Counted from the first letter of the stretch, positions 11,173 to 21,483 are shown. The stretch: DNA of 64,000 nucleotides from Stomorhina lunata (GCA_933228675.1 OW121744.1:95131264-95195263); one strand, 5' to 3'. Program-made: numbers and translations. Notes: generated by a model not told the origin, from the letters alone.

Positions 11173-11484
11173 AACAAACAAGTAAGAAAGTACTATAGTC
11201 GTTCAAGCCCCACCATACGATCAAATGTGAACCGGTTATCTCAAGTTGATTACAGATTGATCTCATGTTGATTACAGATTTAACAAAAATTTGCAAAAAA
11301 TATACTCAAAATTCTTATGATCTTCAGATTTACGAGCGTTTAGTCATTGGTACACTTAAAGACCAATATTTTTATTCACATTTGACCCTAGCTCTCGTAT
11401 AAGTCCAAATAACGGAAACATCATAAATATGTAAGTCTTAAGCAATGTTTGTATGACAATAAAATTTAGCAAATATTTGTCTGT
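11173..11484 (-). mobile_element. Rearranged DINE-1-like fragment, family 2 (copy f)
   Basis: It starts AAACAAGTAAGAAAGTACTA and an imperfect hairpin GTCGTTCAAGCCCCAC, the reverse-complement 3' end of family 2. The remaining body (about 11225-11484) is in the opposite orientation to that end. For example TTTGACCCTAGCTCTCGTAT and AGCAAATATTTGTCTGT read as in the plus-strand copy at 61.3-61.5 kb. The fragment therefore contains an internal inversion or is a fusion of two copies. Confidence 0.65.
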
Positions 11485-11493
11485 GTATATAGA

Positions 11494-12673
11494 ATGGCTA
11501 TCTCGAAAACGGCTCAGTTTTGTTTAAATTAATACAGTTGGTACCTTATTTGATGTAAAACTCGATAAGAATGTACTTTTGGAAAGTTTGCCTCTAAGGT
11601 GGTAAAAAGGAGATAAAATCGAAAACGCTATATTTCCTAAAGTAATAGGTATAGAGACAAAATTAAAATTATGTTTTGAACAGCTGTTAAAATAAGCGAA
11701 CAGGTGTTTGGTACTTTTTTCAAACTATACCCGATAGGGTGTTAAAAGAGTTAAAATAGTTTTTTTGGTACTATTTTAAAGCCTCTCTTATCCTTTGCTC
11801 CAAAAAACATAAAAAGGGACTTTGTTATGTAATCAATAATTAGGAACAAAATACTGAACATGTATTTGGTACTTTTTTAATTTCGGGGGACCAAAATGGA
11901 TAAAAAAGGGATAAAATTATAATATGAATAGAACAACATGTTTGACTACGTTTTCATAAAAAGTGCCAAATTCAATTGTTACCAAGTACCAAATATATGT
12001 ATATATGGAACTTTAATGAAATTGGGGAATAAAAGGGGGAAAAATTTGTATTGTTATAAAAAGTACCAAGTTCAATTGTTACCAAGTACCAAATATACAT
12101 ATGAAACTTTTATGAAATTAGGGAATAAAATGAGAAACAATTTTTAATGTTATAACTTTTAAACAAATGCATGTTTGTCTCGTTGTAAGTCCTTTATTTA
12201 ATAGTAAACTATGCATTTGATCATGTTATGCTCCTAAGAAAAGTTGTTGCGCATGAGCTGACGAAGGTTGCTATGTTGGAATGAACAATTTCCGACAGGT
12301 GGCGTTACTGAAAATTACTCAAATTGAATTAAATCCTAAGCTGTGCATTTGATCATGCTATGATCTTAAGCGAAGTTATTACGCATGACCCGACGAACGT
12401 TTCTTAGTTGGTATGAGCAATTTTCGACAAGTACTCAGAATGAATTAAATCGTAAACTGTGCATTTGATCAGACTATGATCTTTAGTAAAGTTCTTGCGC
12501 ATGAGTCGACAGAAGTTTTTTAAGTAGGTATGACCAATTTCCAAAATTATTCAAAATGAATTGAACTGTAAACTAGGAATTTGATCATGTTTTGATCGGA
12601 CAAGATTAATAAAATGATTCAAAATTAATTGGATATCATAAAGCTTCGAGAAATTCTCGGTCAGCCAGGTACT
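11494..12673 (+). repeat. Unclassified interspersed repeat, family 3, copy 1
   Basis: It shares order and sequence with 57.47-58.85 kb: TGGCTATCTCGAAAAC at the start, a TTTGCCTCTAAG motif, several GGTACTTTTTT stretches, then tandem units of about 130 bp containing GCATTTGATCATGCTATGATC and ACAGGTGGCG. It ends with a hairpin (CGAGAAATTCTCGG) followed by TCAGCCAGGTACT. A terminal hairpin just before the end recalls Helitrons, but a clean CTRR terminus is not visible, so I leave it unclassified. This copy has fewer and more decayed units than the other. Confidence 0.65.
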
Positions 12674-12880
12674 GTGTACGAGTACTTATAAATGCTGTAT
12701 CATCAGCAAATGTTGACGTGTGCAAATAGTTCACATATCTGCTGTATATAAAATATATAGAAGACGACTGCCCTGTGGTACACCTACGGAGTACTGGGGA
12801 TAACCTGAAAACTTTATAAATCAGTCTCTCATGCCACAATGGGAGATACCTATAAACAAGGCTAAACAGTATTGCTTGTT
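12674..12880 (-). pseudogene. Jockey-type reverse transcriptase fragment (antisense)
   Basis: On the minus strand, frames spell GVPQGS (about 12785-12768), YILYTADM (about 12756-12733) and TSTFADDTAFISTRT (about 12718-12674). This is the segment from RT motif 4 through the FADD catalytic box of Jockey-like elements. Only about 70 residues of the domain remain, with frameshifts. It abuts the end of the family 3 repeat at about 12673. Confidence 0.7.
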
Positions 12881-12905
12881 CTCGTCCTCCATCTTATAAT
12901 GATAA

Positions 12906-13260
12906 ATGTGCGATACGTTTGACGAAAATATTAGCGTCAAGAAGGACAATTTCTTCTTTAAAATTTATGGTATAATTGATTGTGCTAATTTGCTGGAATC
13001 TATAGAATTAAATGTTCCCTCTAGATTTAAGATCTTGAAGTGTATTGAGAAGAAAATTTTGAAAATGCGTTTCCTGATTTCATCAGAGAGCATTTTGAAG
13101 CAGAAACGACAGAACAGTTCCACAATCCATATTACGATGGTGTTTCAGGAAATTAGATATAGATAGTGTAAATAGAGGGAAAATCAAAAAGTCGGTACAA
13201 TTGAATGCTTCTTTCGAAAAAGTAGGATCTTTAAAAAAGACTAACTTTAAAATTCATAAA
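12906..13260 (+). pseudogene. Unrecognised coding-like fragment
   Basis: An open frame of 86 codons (12906-13166) begins MCDTFDENISVKKDNFFFKI. A shifted frame gives FPDFIREHFEAETTEQF (about 13070-13120) and another gives RGKIKKSVQLNASFEKVGSL (about 13178-13237). Having protein-like composition in successive frames suggests a decayed coding region, perhaps the end of a retroelement gene, since it leads into the duplicated segment that follows. I recognise no family. Confidence 0.3.
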
Positions 13261-13620
13261 ATTTGAAAAATGTATAGACCAAATTTCATATAAATCGCAG
13301 ATGGTACTTTTGTACAGTACGTGTTCGAAAAACTTTGATTTGACCCTATGGAAATTATTCCATGCTGTAAAATATTGTTACGTTTTTCCTTTAAAATCCT
13401 GGAAGGAATTCTTTTTGCAAACAACCGAAAACAAAATTAGTTTTACAATGTTATATTTTTTTTTTTTAACTTTAGACGAAACTGTAAACAAACTTCACAA
13501 AAATGCTTTACAAATATTCTTAGTCACACTGTTCTCTTATACGCGTCTCAATTAAAATTGTTCCTACAATACTCGTCTATCGGCCTTGTATAGTAGAGAA
13601 GAGAGTTTTTAGCATTTTCT
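13187..13620 (+). repeat. Family 4 segment, first copy (possible LTR)
   Basis: It runs from TCGGTACAATTGAATGCTTC through ATGGAAATTATTCCATGCTG, CCTGGAAGGAATTC, TTACAAATATTCTTAGTCAC and TTATACGCGTCTCAAT to AGAGAAGAGAGTTTTTAGCA. The same order recurs at 13744-14705. Two direct repeats next to a coding-like fragment could be retroviral-type LTRs or a plain duplication; I cannot find TG...CA boundaries. Confidence 0.6.
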
Positions 13621-13743
13621 CCAGTCAGCATTTGGAAGATTATTTTTTGAAAAATCATCATTGACCAGTTTGGAAGACCAAAAAACGATTTGTCGTCTAC
13701 GCGATTAAAAAACAAGTCAAAAGAGATTCGTGCTCGGGAAAAC

Positions 13744-14705
13744 CAAAAAATCGGTACAATTGAACAGAGGGCGAAGCCGAGCGGCTCGAAGCCGGCGCTG
13801 AGTCGCCGCCGGGAGAATTTTTCAATAGTCAGCCGCCGCCGAAAGAACCGGCTCATGTCGGCTTAAATTTCAAGCCGAAATATTTTCATTTTTAGATAAA
13901 TGTATTTCTTAATACTTAATTTTTTAATAAGACTTGGTTTTTATATTTAATAAGAAGATATTATCAACTTAATCTTTCATTTAAAGCTTGATTTTTGTGC
14001 GCGAGAATATGAGGGCAGGTTAAAAATTGTATAATACTGGCAACACGTGTTACTACCCTCAGTTTTTGGTAATTTGGCAACGCAGAAAATATCAATCGTT
14101 TTGTATTCGGCTTAAAGCCGGCGCACAGCCGCCGCTGGTTCATTTTTCTCCAGCCGCCGCCGCCGACAATTTGTAGTCGGCTTCGCCCTCTGCAATTGAA
14201 TGCTTCTTTCGAAAAAGTGGGATCTTCAAAAAGGACTAACTTTAAAAATCATAAAATTTAAAAAAAGGTCTACACCAAATTTCATATATGGAAATATATG
14301 AAATTTCAAAAAGGACTAACTTTAAAAATCATAAAATTTAAAAAAAGGTCTACACCAAATTTCATATAAATCGCAGATGGTACTTATGTGCTCTATGGAA
14401 ATTATTCCATGCTGTAAAATATTGTTACGTTTTTCCTTTAAAAACCTGGAAGGAATTCTTTTTGCAAACAACCGAAAACAAAATTAAAACACTTTATGTA
14501 CTTTTACAAAGTTATGTTTTTTATTAACTTTAGAGTTAGTCACTTTAAACACACATGCACAAAAACTGTAAACAAACTTTACAAAAATGCTTTACAAATA
14601 TTCTTAGTCACACTGTTCTCTTATACGCGTCTCAATAAAAACATTTCCCACAATACTCGTTCACCGGCCTTATATAGTAGAGAAAAGAGTTTCTAGCATT
14701 TTCTG
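13744..14705 (+). repeat. Family 4 segment, second copy, carrying a MITE
   Basis: Direct repeat of the segment at 13187-13620, split by the hAT-like MITE at 13765-14192. It also has an internal 80-bp tandem duplication: TTCAAAAAGGACTAACTTTA occurs at 14225 and 14305. It retains a stretch absent from the first copy (CTTTAAACACACATGCAC near 14542). Between the two copies (13621-13743) is unassigned sequence. Confidence 0.65.
13757..14200. mobile_element. hAT-like MITE with 8-bp target duplication
   Basis: The element is 13765-14192 (428 bp). The terminal inverted repeats begin CAGAGGGCGAAGCCGA, with 16 identical bases at both ends. The 8-bp CAATTGAA is duplicated exactly at 13757-13764 and 14193-14200. 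The empty site survives in the neighbouring copy as ACAATTGAATGC near 13197. An 8-bp duplication with CAGRG ends is the hAT signature. GC-rich CCG/CGG tracts inside both arms (GCCGCCGCCG near 13830 and 14150) contrast strongly with the AT-rich surroundings. No transposase. Confidence 0.88.
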
Positions 14706-15747
14706 CAGACGTAAACAAAGAGCTGCTTTCGTTGATTACACTAACAATCTGGCTTACGAAAGTTCATGCATGTTCCAATACATTCTCACATGATCAAGAA
14801 CACGCTCAAACTTACGTTGTACAAATAGATTATCTGAAGTTAACAGTAACAGAGAGAGAGAGAGTGAGAGAGAGAGAATGTAGATAAAAGAGAAAAATGT
14901 TGCTATACTCTTTACAGCAAATAAGAGAAACATGTTGCTCTGATTATAGACATAAACAGAATAACAACAACATCAACAGAAACAGAAACATTCTAGAAAA
15001 CTAGGGGAAGAATTTGAAGTAGTGAACTTTGCACAATGGGGCGGATAACTTAAAAAAATAATATTGTAGGGACTTGTATCTAATTACATCATAAAATACG
15101 ATTTTCAATTGTGTTATAATATAACTTATCGGAATATATTTACTAAGAATTCGTTATATCTATTATCATATTAACTCAGTTAATATGAAACTCATTTATT
15201 TTTCTTTTTTTTTTTGGCTCTATATTTTTCTAAAAATAATTTAACCCATCACTAATTTTATAATTACTTTTTTATTTATATTTAATTTATTTTAAAATTA
15301 TGTTAATAAAACATTTATATTTTCCAGAACACAACAACATCAAAGAGTTCCATTTTCTTTACACATATTACAAAGTTTTACTTAAAGGGGGAATTGTTTG
15401 CTGAGCTCACTCCTTTCACCGTCATCAAATCAAAGTTTTTATTTGTCCTGTGTGAGTTTTTCCTTTTAAAATCCACCCAGGGATTAAATAAATAGTTGTA
15501 ATCGTATAAAGACTCCAATTATAAAATGTATTAATAAGCTGTTGGAGAAAAAGTAGGTAAGTAAGTAAGAATGGGGTTAGAACTAGTTAATCCTTTGGCT
15601 AGAAAAAGTTGGAGTTTTAAGAAATTAAATAAATATAATTATGAATGAAAGTAATGTGTTTTTGTTAAACAAAGTTTAAAAAGGGAACGAAATACTAATG
15701 GTAAAGGTAAGTAAATATTTTTTTTAATTAATTAACTTTAACTTTTA
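14706..15747. other. No gene; includes a GA microsatellite
   Basis: Mostly AT-rich. A GA tract (AGAGAGAGAGAGTGAGAGAG) sits at about 14851-14878. The region 14706-14900 may continue the family 4 repeat. No frame or motif suggests a gene. Confidence 0.5.
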
Positions 15748-15938
15748 ACAAGTAAGAGTGTTATATACGGCTGTGCCGAATCTTATATACCCACCATAAA
15801 GTTGTGTTAAATTTATAGATATCTCTCATATTTTTACGAGGGAGCTAATTCAAAATGAGGACCAAATTCGAAAAAAATTGTTAAGCTAGTTGGTATTGTT
15901 AGTAAAATATTTGGACTAAATTCAGTTGCAGGAGCTTT
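15748..15938 (-). mobile_element. DINE-1-like element, family 1, copy B (3' part)
   Basis: Reverse-complement 3' end: AACAAGTAAGAGTG, then hairpin CGGCTGTGCCG and the subterminal repeat TATACCCACCATAAAG. It is cut at about 15938 by the Harbinger relic. About 90 bp of the family sequence found in copy D is missing at the junction. Confidence 0.75.
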
Positions 15939-17077
15939 GCAAAGTGCAAAGCTAAAATTGAAAAGTATAATTTGCAAAGACTTTGCAAATAATTACGCAC
16001 AAAAACTCCACAAAAACTGTAAATTCTATTTTTGCAAAGCAAATTTCGATAAGTTTATCAAAGATTTGCAAGGTAAACGATCTCTTTGCAAATTTATATT
16101 GTTAAAACTAGTGAAAGTTTTAAAATGTTAAGACCTGAGTTTTTGATCGACGATCGTGAAGAAGTGGCTATAAGAAGAAATTATAATGACAGAATTAATT
16201 TTATGGGACTACAAAACTTTTATTTTAAAGAATGCTTTAGATTAAATTAAATCCAAGTTGATTTTATTTTAAGTAAAATTAAAGAAAAATTAGAGCACAA
16301 AAATCAACTTCTACAGTGCCTGCATTGGCTTGGAAATGGTTGCCAGAACCATGGAGTTTCAGCTATGCATAGTGTTGCAAAATCAAAGGTTTGCAGAACC
16401 ATCCACAAGGTTGTCGACATTTTAAAAGACGTTTTTTTTTTTTAAACACAGTGCGGTGGCCCGATGACGTTAGTGGTATTGCTGAAAAATTGTTTGAGAT
16501 GGGTGGATTCCCCATGTGGATGACACAATCGTTAAAATTGATGCGCCTTTATTACACGAGCAAGCATATGTGGACCGGCATGGTAACCACTTATTAAATG
16601 TAATGATAATACGCGGGCCAGATTACACATTTTATGGTGTGAATGCCGGGTTGGCCGGGTTAAAATTTAATGTTCAAGATTCAAGAATTTTACGGAATTC
16701 GGCTATAAGCCAAAGATTTGACAATGGACCATTTCCGGATGCTGTTGTTTTGGGTGATAGTGGATACGGATTGAAAAACTGGTTGATACCACCATTCCAT
16801 TCCATTTTTATCTTGCGGCTTAACAATTAATCTTAAACGCTAAGTGAAAAGTGATAACACGCAAATGCAAAGTAGGTTAAATTGTTTGTGAAACACTTTT
16901 CATATTTACTTTTCAAGAGCGCAAAGACTTTGCAAAGAGAGCAAACATTTTATTGGTACTGAGAGAGATTTGCAAAGAATTTTGTGGAACAGAAACAGTT
17001 ATCACTTTGCCAATAAAATACAGCTTGATAAGTGCAAAGTGAAAAGTTGATAAGTTGTTTCGTGGAATAGGGCCCTG
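15939..17077 (+). mobile_element. PIF/Harbinger element relic nested in DINE-1-like copy B
   Basis: The right end, read inward on the minus strand, is GGGCCCTATTCCACGAAAC, a terminal sequence style common in fly Harbinger elements. The left end lacks a matching copy and starts in TTTGCAAAG-rich sequence, so it is truncated. Numerous TTTGCAAAG/CTTTGCA motifs occur in both subterminal regions. The interior carries a decayed Harbinger nuclease. Confidence 0.75.
16131..16830 (+). pseudogene. HARBI1-like DDE nuclease relic
   Basis: Motifs follow the order of PIF/Harbinger nucleases: EEVAIRRNYNDRINFMGLQN (about 16158), NFYFKECFRLN and VDFILSKIKEKLEHK (about 16212-16305), the helix-turn-helix-like LHWLGNGCQNHGVSAMHSVA and SKVCRTIHKVVDILKD (about 16324-16428), VRWPDDVSGIAEKLFEMGGF (about 16450), then DDTIVKIDAPLLHEQAYVDR (about 16517), HGNHLLNVM and VVLGDSGYGLKNWLIPPF (about 16744). 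The usual VDGT carrying the first catalytic Asp reads VDDT. The second Asp is in GDSGY. The third catalytic residue lies beyond the truncation. Stops and at least two frameshifts make it non-functional. Confidence 0.85.
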
Positions 17078-18256
17078 GTATGGTTTTACATTGACAATTT
17101 GATAAATGCTTATCGTTTAGCTTATTATTTAGTTAGGAAAACCATGCCGGTAGTAATATGACAGGTCCATATATGTTGTTAGGAGTTCCTAATGCATCCA
17201 CCGTTTATAAAGTCGGGATATTGGTGCAATCTTAATTTGCTGCTTATACCTCCGAATCTTTTTGATTGTAGATATTAAAAGGGGATGTTACATATATTTA
17301 AGAATTATAGCCAAATGTTAACCGATTGTAACAACATTTTACACACTGGCTGGTATTTATATAGTGCTTATTCTTGCAAAATTTAGTGGCCATAGCTATC
17401 GTAGTTTCTAATTTAATAGCTTTTAACTGGCCTTTGCTACATTTGTTTTTGGTTTCCGGGAGTGGTTTTTTATATCAAAGCTATAGTCAAATATGGACCG
17501 ATTCCTATAAAATTTGATAAGCAGACCAATAGTTGCAAACAACTTCTCTATTCTAAATTTAATCATATCTATTACAATTGTATTCAATTTATAAGCATTA
17601 ATGTGTTTCCCGGATTGCGGTTATATGGGAGCTCTAACTAAATGTCAACCGATTTCATCCATTTTTAATACACAACTTTTTCAAGATATCGAAAATACTT
17701 TTGTAAAACTTTGTCCCTCTAGCTCTTTTCGTTAAGGCGCTATTGCGCTTTTATCTTACGGACAGACGGACATAAGCCTCGTTTGTGTTTCCGTAAGTTT
17801 TTTTATATGGGAGCTATGGTCAAATGGTAGCCGATTGTGACAAAATTTTGCACACTGGTTGGCATTGACATAGGACTTCCTTGTGCTAAATGTAACAGCC
17901 AAAGCTATTACAGTTTATCATTTATTGGCTATGGTTAAATGTGCACCGATTTCGATGAAATTTTACATGCTGCCTAGTGCTTTGGTGTAACTTCTAGATA
18001 CCAAATTTTATTATCATAGTTATTATAATTTGTCATTTATTAGCAAATAAGCGATTAGCCTAGACGAGATTATGCGGGAGCTATGGTCAAATGTGAACAG
18101 ATTTTGCCCGATTTCAATACCAACATTTCCCAAGAAGCGGAAAATATTTATGCGAAATTTCAGTGACCTATATCCTTTCGTTAAGGTTTTATCGTACCGA
18201 CAACAGACGGACAGACTGACTGACAGACAGACAGACAGATAGACAGACAGATAGAC

Positions 18257-18330
<74 letters not shown>

Positions 18331-18538
18331 CGACAGACAGACAGACAGACAGATAGACAGACAGACCGACAGACCGACAGACAGACAGACGGACAGACAG
18401 ACATCACTCAATCGTCTTAGCATTTCATAAGGATTCAGAATATACAACAATTTTAGTTTTTGAGCTTATATTAAGGGAATTACCAACTGAATGACAATCT
18501 CAATATACCCCCCATTCTTTTTGATGGTGGGTATAAAA
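17078..18538 (-). mobile_element. DINE-1-like element, family 1, copy B (5' part)
   Basis: It continues the family 1 body after the Harbinger relic, in the same module order as copy D (GGGAGCTATGGTCAAATG blocks near 17811 and 18076). It ends with the 5' subterminal sequence TTTTTGATGGTGGGTATAAA. A long CAGA tract lies just inside that end. Confidence 0.8.
18200..18403 (-). repeat. CAGA/GTCT microsatellite of copy B
   Basis: About 200 bp of CAGA with scattered CAGG, CGGA and AGAT variants. The period of four leaves open frames rich in Cys, Leu, Ser and Val on the minus strand, which are not genes. Confidence 0.95.
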
Positions 18539-19499
18539 ACAAAATTGAGTTTTTATTTAAGGCCAGAGGACATTTTTGAGCTATTTACTCTGAAAAGTTT
18601 AAAAAAATGTTTCGTTATTAATAATCAATTTGTCAACTTCCACGAATTTTTACCAAACAATTTACAAGTATTTTTCAAATAGAAAAAACCCAACTTCAAG
18701 AACGTGGGAGTTCCATTTGCGTTCATGGTCTACTCCAACTTAAAACCAAACTCACTAATCACAAGGACCCTTCAATACAATAGTTTGTAGCCTCTCATGA
18801 ATAGTACATCATTTTATTCTTGGTCTTCATTATTCATGTTGTTGTTGTTGTTATTGTTGTAAGTCATGAAGTACCCTTCAACCATTGGGTAGGTCCACAA
18901 TTATTCAAAATGCGCCAAACTAACTGACATTGTCATTTCATTTGCTTAATAACAACACACTTAACTGTCAAAATGTCGGCGGTTTATTTGGTTTTCTACA
19001 AACGGCTCTTTAGCTCCAGCTAAATAAAATTAAATAATAAAAACAAAAAAAAAAACTAAACGAATCAAAAACAATTTTACCGCCTCATCTTGAGAATTGA
19101 AACAAAATATAAAATGGAAAAAATAAACTAGAAAAACAATACAAAAAAAAAAGAAAAAGAAATAAATATAAATGATAATAAAAACGAAGAAATAAAATTA
19201 TAACAGGAATCATAAAGAATAATTGAAATTAGTATTCAAAACCTACAATGGGCTCTTAAAATATAAATAAGTATCATATACTTAAAAGGTATATCTCCAG
19301 GAACGTTGAACATGACTTTAAACTAAATGACTGACATTGCTCTCTATTCAATTGAATATTAACGAAATAACAAAAAAAAAAATAACAAAAAAAGATGAAA
19401 TGAAGAATAGCTTTAGGTTTCTTTTTGGACTGACTTTAAGACAAATGGAAAAACCTTAAAGGTTTTAAAACAGAGGTTGCAATACACGAATAGAAAAAT
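18539..19499. other. No gene recognised
   Basis: AT-rich non-repetitive DNA with a GTT-rich stretch near 18837-18858 and A-rich runs at 19040-19160. It reads like intron or intergenic sequence. Confidence 0.5.
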
Positions 19500-20530
19500 T
19501 CGGTAAAAATATCTTGCCACTATCTAAGAATTTTAGGTATTAGTTCAAGAATTTTACTACAACTGCTATAATTATAGCTACAAGTTCAAATGCTGATATC
19601 TCGAAAAATTTTAATTAGTTTGAGTCCACATTAAAACAAGTAAGAAAGTGCTATAATCGGTCAAGCCCGACCTTCACCACTAAGGTCAAAATTTTTATTT
19701 TTTCTGTATAAAGACAAATATTTGCTAAATTTTGCCATCATACAAATATTTTCTCAAAACTTTTATATTTAAGCTGCTTCCGACATTTGGACTTATATGA
19801 GAGCTAGGGTCAAATGTGGACCGATTATTTGGTACAGTGATTTTAGTTGACATAAGCAGTATTTGATTTAAATTTCATGAAAAAATATTCATATTTGTGG
19901 CCAATATATCAATTCCGGGAAGTGGAAGCTATGGGAGGTACCATAAATAATGGAACGATTATGACGAATTTCAATAGCCATGGTCCCATTATCAAAATAA
20001 TGATCTGTGCCAAATTTCATCAAATTATCTTTAGAATTGCGACCTGTAGTTTGATTACAAGGTTTACATGGGGGTCCAGCCAGCCAGATGGACGGACATC
20101 GCTAAATCGACTCAGAAAGTGATTCTAAGCCTATTGGTATACTAAGACAAATATTTCCATGCGTTACATACATCAGCACAAATTTATAATACCCTTTCCA
20201 CCTATGGTGGTGAAGGGTATAAATATTAATAAATTTGAATCCCATTATACATTAAAGAAAAACTCTACTATAGTTGATATAATTCTTGGCACAAGTTCAG
20301 GCACTGATATCTTTGCAATAAAAAGGGGAGTATCAAAAATTTGCACAAATTTTAATCCAACACGGGAGAGACAATAAACGAAACTCTATAAAAATTCGAC
20401 TAAAGCTGCCATTATACACGGTCCGAGTTTTGTTGCCCATATCTCGGCAATTAAAAGGCGACTATCAACAATTTTAAAGTCTTTGAATCCCAAACGGAAG
20501 ATATATTCAGGCTTATTAAGGCTATCGAAT
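19500..20530 (+). repeat. Degenerate tandem units of about 110 bp, interrupted by a DINE-1-like element
   Basis: Three recognisable units share TATAATT..AGCTACAAGTTCAAATG (about 19565), TATAATTCTTGGCACAAGTT (about 20277) and CATTATACACGGTCCGAG (about 20411), followed by GATATCTCG/TATCTTTG/CATATCTCG and TTTTAATY near the end. The first lies left of the DINE-1-like insertion and the others right of it, so the insertion split the array. Family unknown. Confidence 0.45.
19633..20222 (-). mobile_element. DINE-1-like element, family 2, copy b
   Basis: Reverse-complement 3' end AAACAAGTAAGAAAGTGCTA with hairpin GGTCAAGCCCGACC, then CTTCACCACTAAGG. The 5' end is CCTATGGTGGTGAAGGGTAT. It has only one CAGC-type microsatellite remnant (CCAGCCAGCCAGATGGACGG near 20078) and a deletion of about 150 bp in the body compared with copies d and e. 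Confidence 0.8.
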
Positions 20531-20532
20531 AA

Positions 20533-20622
20533 ACGACGTCGACTACTACAGTTAGTACTAGATTAATGAAATTGTGTTGATATTTTCTTTAATCTAGTAC
20601 TAACTGTCTTAGTCGAGGTCGT
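20533..20622. repeat. Imperfect hairpin with 33-35-nt arms
   Basis: The left arm 20533-20566 (including CAGTTAGTACTAGATTAA) pairs with the right arm 20588-20622 (TTAATCTAGTACTAACTG) around a loop of about 21 nt, with three or four mismatches in the outer half. Possible foldback element or relic of terminal repeats. Confidence 0.75.
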
Positions 20623-20651
20623 ATATTTGACAACAGTAATAAGGCCGATTA

Positions 20652-21482
20652 TATCGGGTTATTCATTTTACGGTTTCAAAAGTGAACGTTAATAAAACAC
20701 ATATAAAATATTTTTTTTTCATGATATTTCGTTTTTATTATAAAGTTTGAATGATGACATTATGTATGAAACACTACATCATTTTTAAACGACCACCACT
20801 CGAAATGTTGCAAGCATTGATTCTTTTGAGGTAATTTTCGTCCACTTTTTGAGACATATTGGGCGGTATTTCAGCCATAACTTGAAGAATGTTGGTTTTT
20901 AAGTGCTCAAGAGTTAGAGGTTTATCTGCATAAACACGGTCTTTCGCGTAGCCCCATAAAAAAAGTCTAATGGTGTCAAATCGCATGAGCTTGGTGGCCA
21001 GTTGATATCGCCGCGAAGAGAAATCACGCGGCCAGGAAATGTCTTTTGCAATAAAGCCATATTCGCTCGAGTTGTGTGGCATGTGGCACCGTCTTGTTGA
21101 AACCATATGTTCTCAAAGTCATATTCTTCAATAATGTGCCGTAAGACAGTCCTAATTCCTGAGAACGATGAAGAATCTACACATTCGGGTCTTCAGCAAC
21201 ACTTTCACTTACAGCAGCGATATTTTCAGCGGAACGCGCGAAACGATGATGCACAGGCCTTACAATATTTGTAACCGCTCCAGTCTCTTCAAATTTGTTC
21301 ACAATTTTGCCAATTGCTGGCGTAGTTGGATGATTTTGTAAACAGTAATCTTTTCTTAAAGCACGATATGTGTCTGTTGCAGAATCACCATCAAATCACC
21401 AAAAAATTGGTTTAACAACTTAGTTTGACAGATGTCGAATTCCAGTCCTATATTTTTGAAACCTCGAAATAGATAACCCGAT
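20652..21482 (-). mobile_element. mariner-like element with both terminal repeats, internally deleted
   Basis: Left end TATCGGGTTATTCATTTTAC (from 20653) and the inverse right end ending ATAGATAACCCGATA (to about 21482). Both carry GGTTTCAAAA further in (20671-20681; inverse 21453-21463), giving terminal inverted repeats of about 29 bp. Flanking TA dinucleotides fit Tc1/mariner target duplication, though the TA is also part of the repeat, so the exact end is uncertain by one or two bases. The element is only about 830 bp instead of about 1.3 kb. Confidence 0.8.
20770..21400 (-). pseudogene. Tc1/mariner-superfamily transposase relic
   Basis: On the minus strand the N-terminal segment reads IVNKFEETGAVTNIVRP, SAENIAAVSESVAEDPN and RSQELGLSYGTL (about 21310-21150). 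It then jumps to ENIWFQQDGATCHTTRANMA (about 21117-21058), TFPGRVISLRGDINWPP (about 21045-20995), LTPLDFF, LWGYAKDRVYADKPLTLEHL (about 20957-20898) and ends SSGGRLKMM at about 20775. The usual stretch of roughly 100 residues between these parts, with the first catalytic Asp, is deleted at about 21140. The second Asp is in QQDGA. One frameshift separates LDFF from LWGY. Non-functional. Confidence 0.88.
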
Positions 21483-21483
21483 A

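Noticed and set aside
12674..12880. Treating the RT fragment as part of the 8.8-11.1 kb retrotransposon
   Set aside because: It is on the opposite strand and its motifs (YTADM, TSTFADDTAF) belong to a different Jockey-type lineage.
13548..13856. 102-codon Arg-rich minus-strand frame
   Set aside because: It spans the end of the hAT-like MITE and family 4 DNA; the Arg codons come from CCG/CGG tracts.
15748..15782. Rho-independent terminator or riboswitch-like hairpins at DINE-1 ends
   Set aside because: The hairpins recur at the same place in every copy and are element termini, not bacterial-type regulators.
18181..18450. Cys/Leu/Ser/Val-rich open frames (also 49827-50209 and 45908-46096)
   Set aside because: Translation of the CAGA/GTCT microsatellites of DINE-1-like elements.
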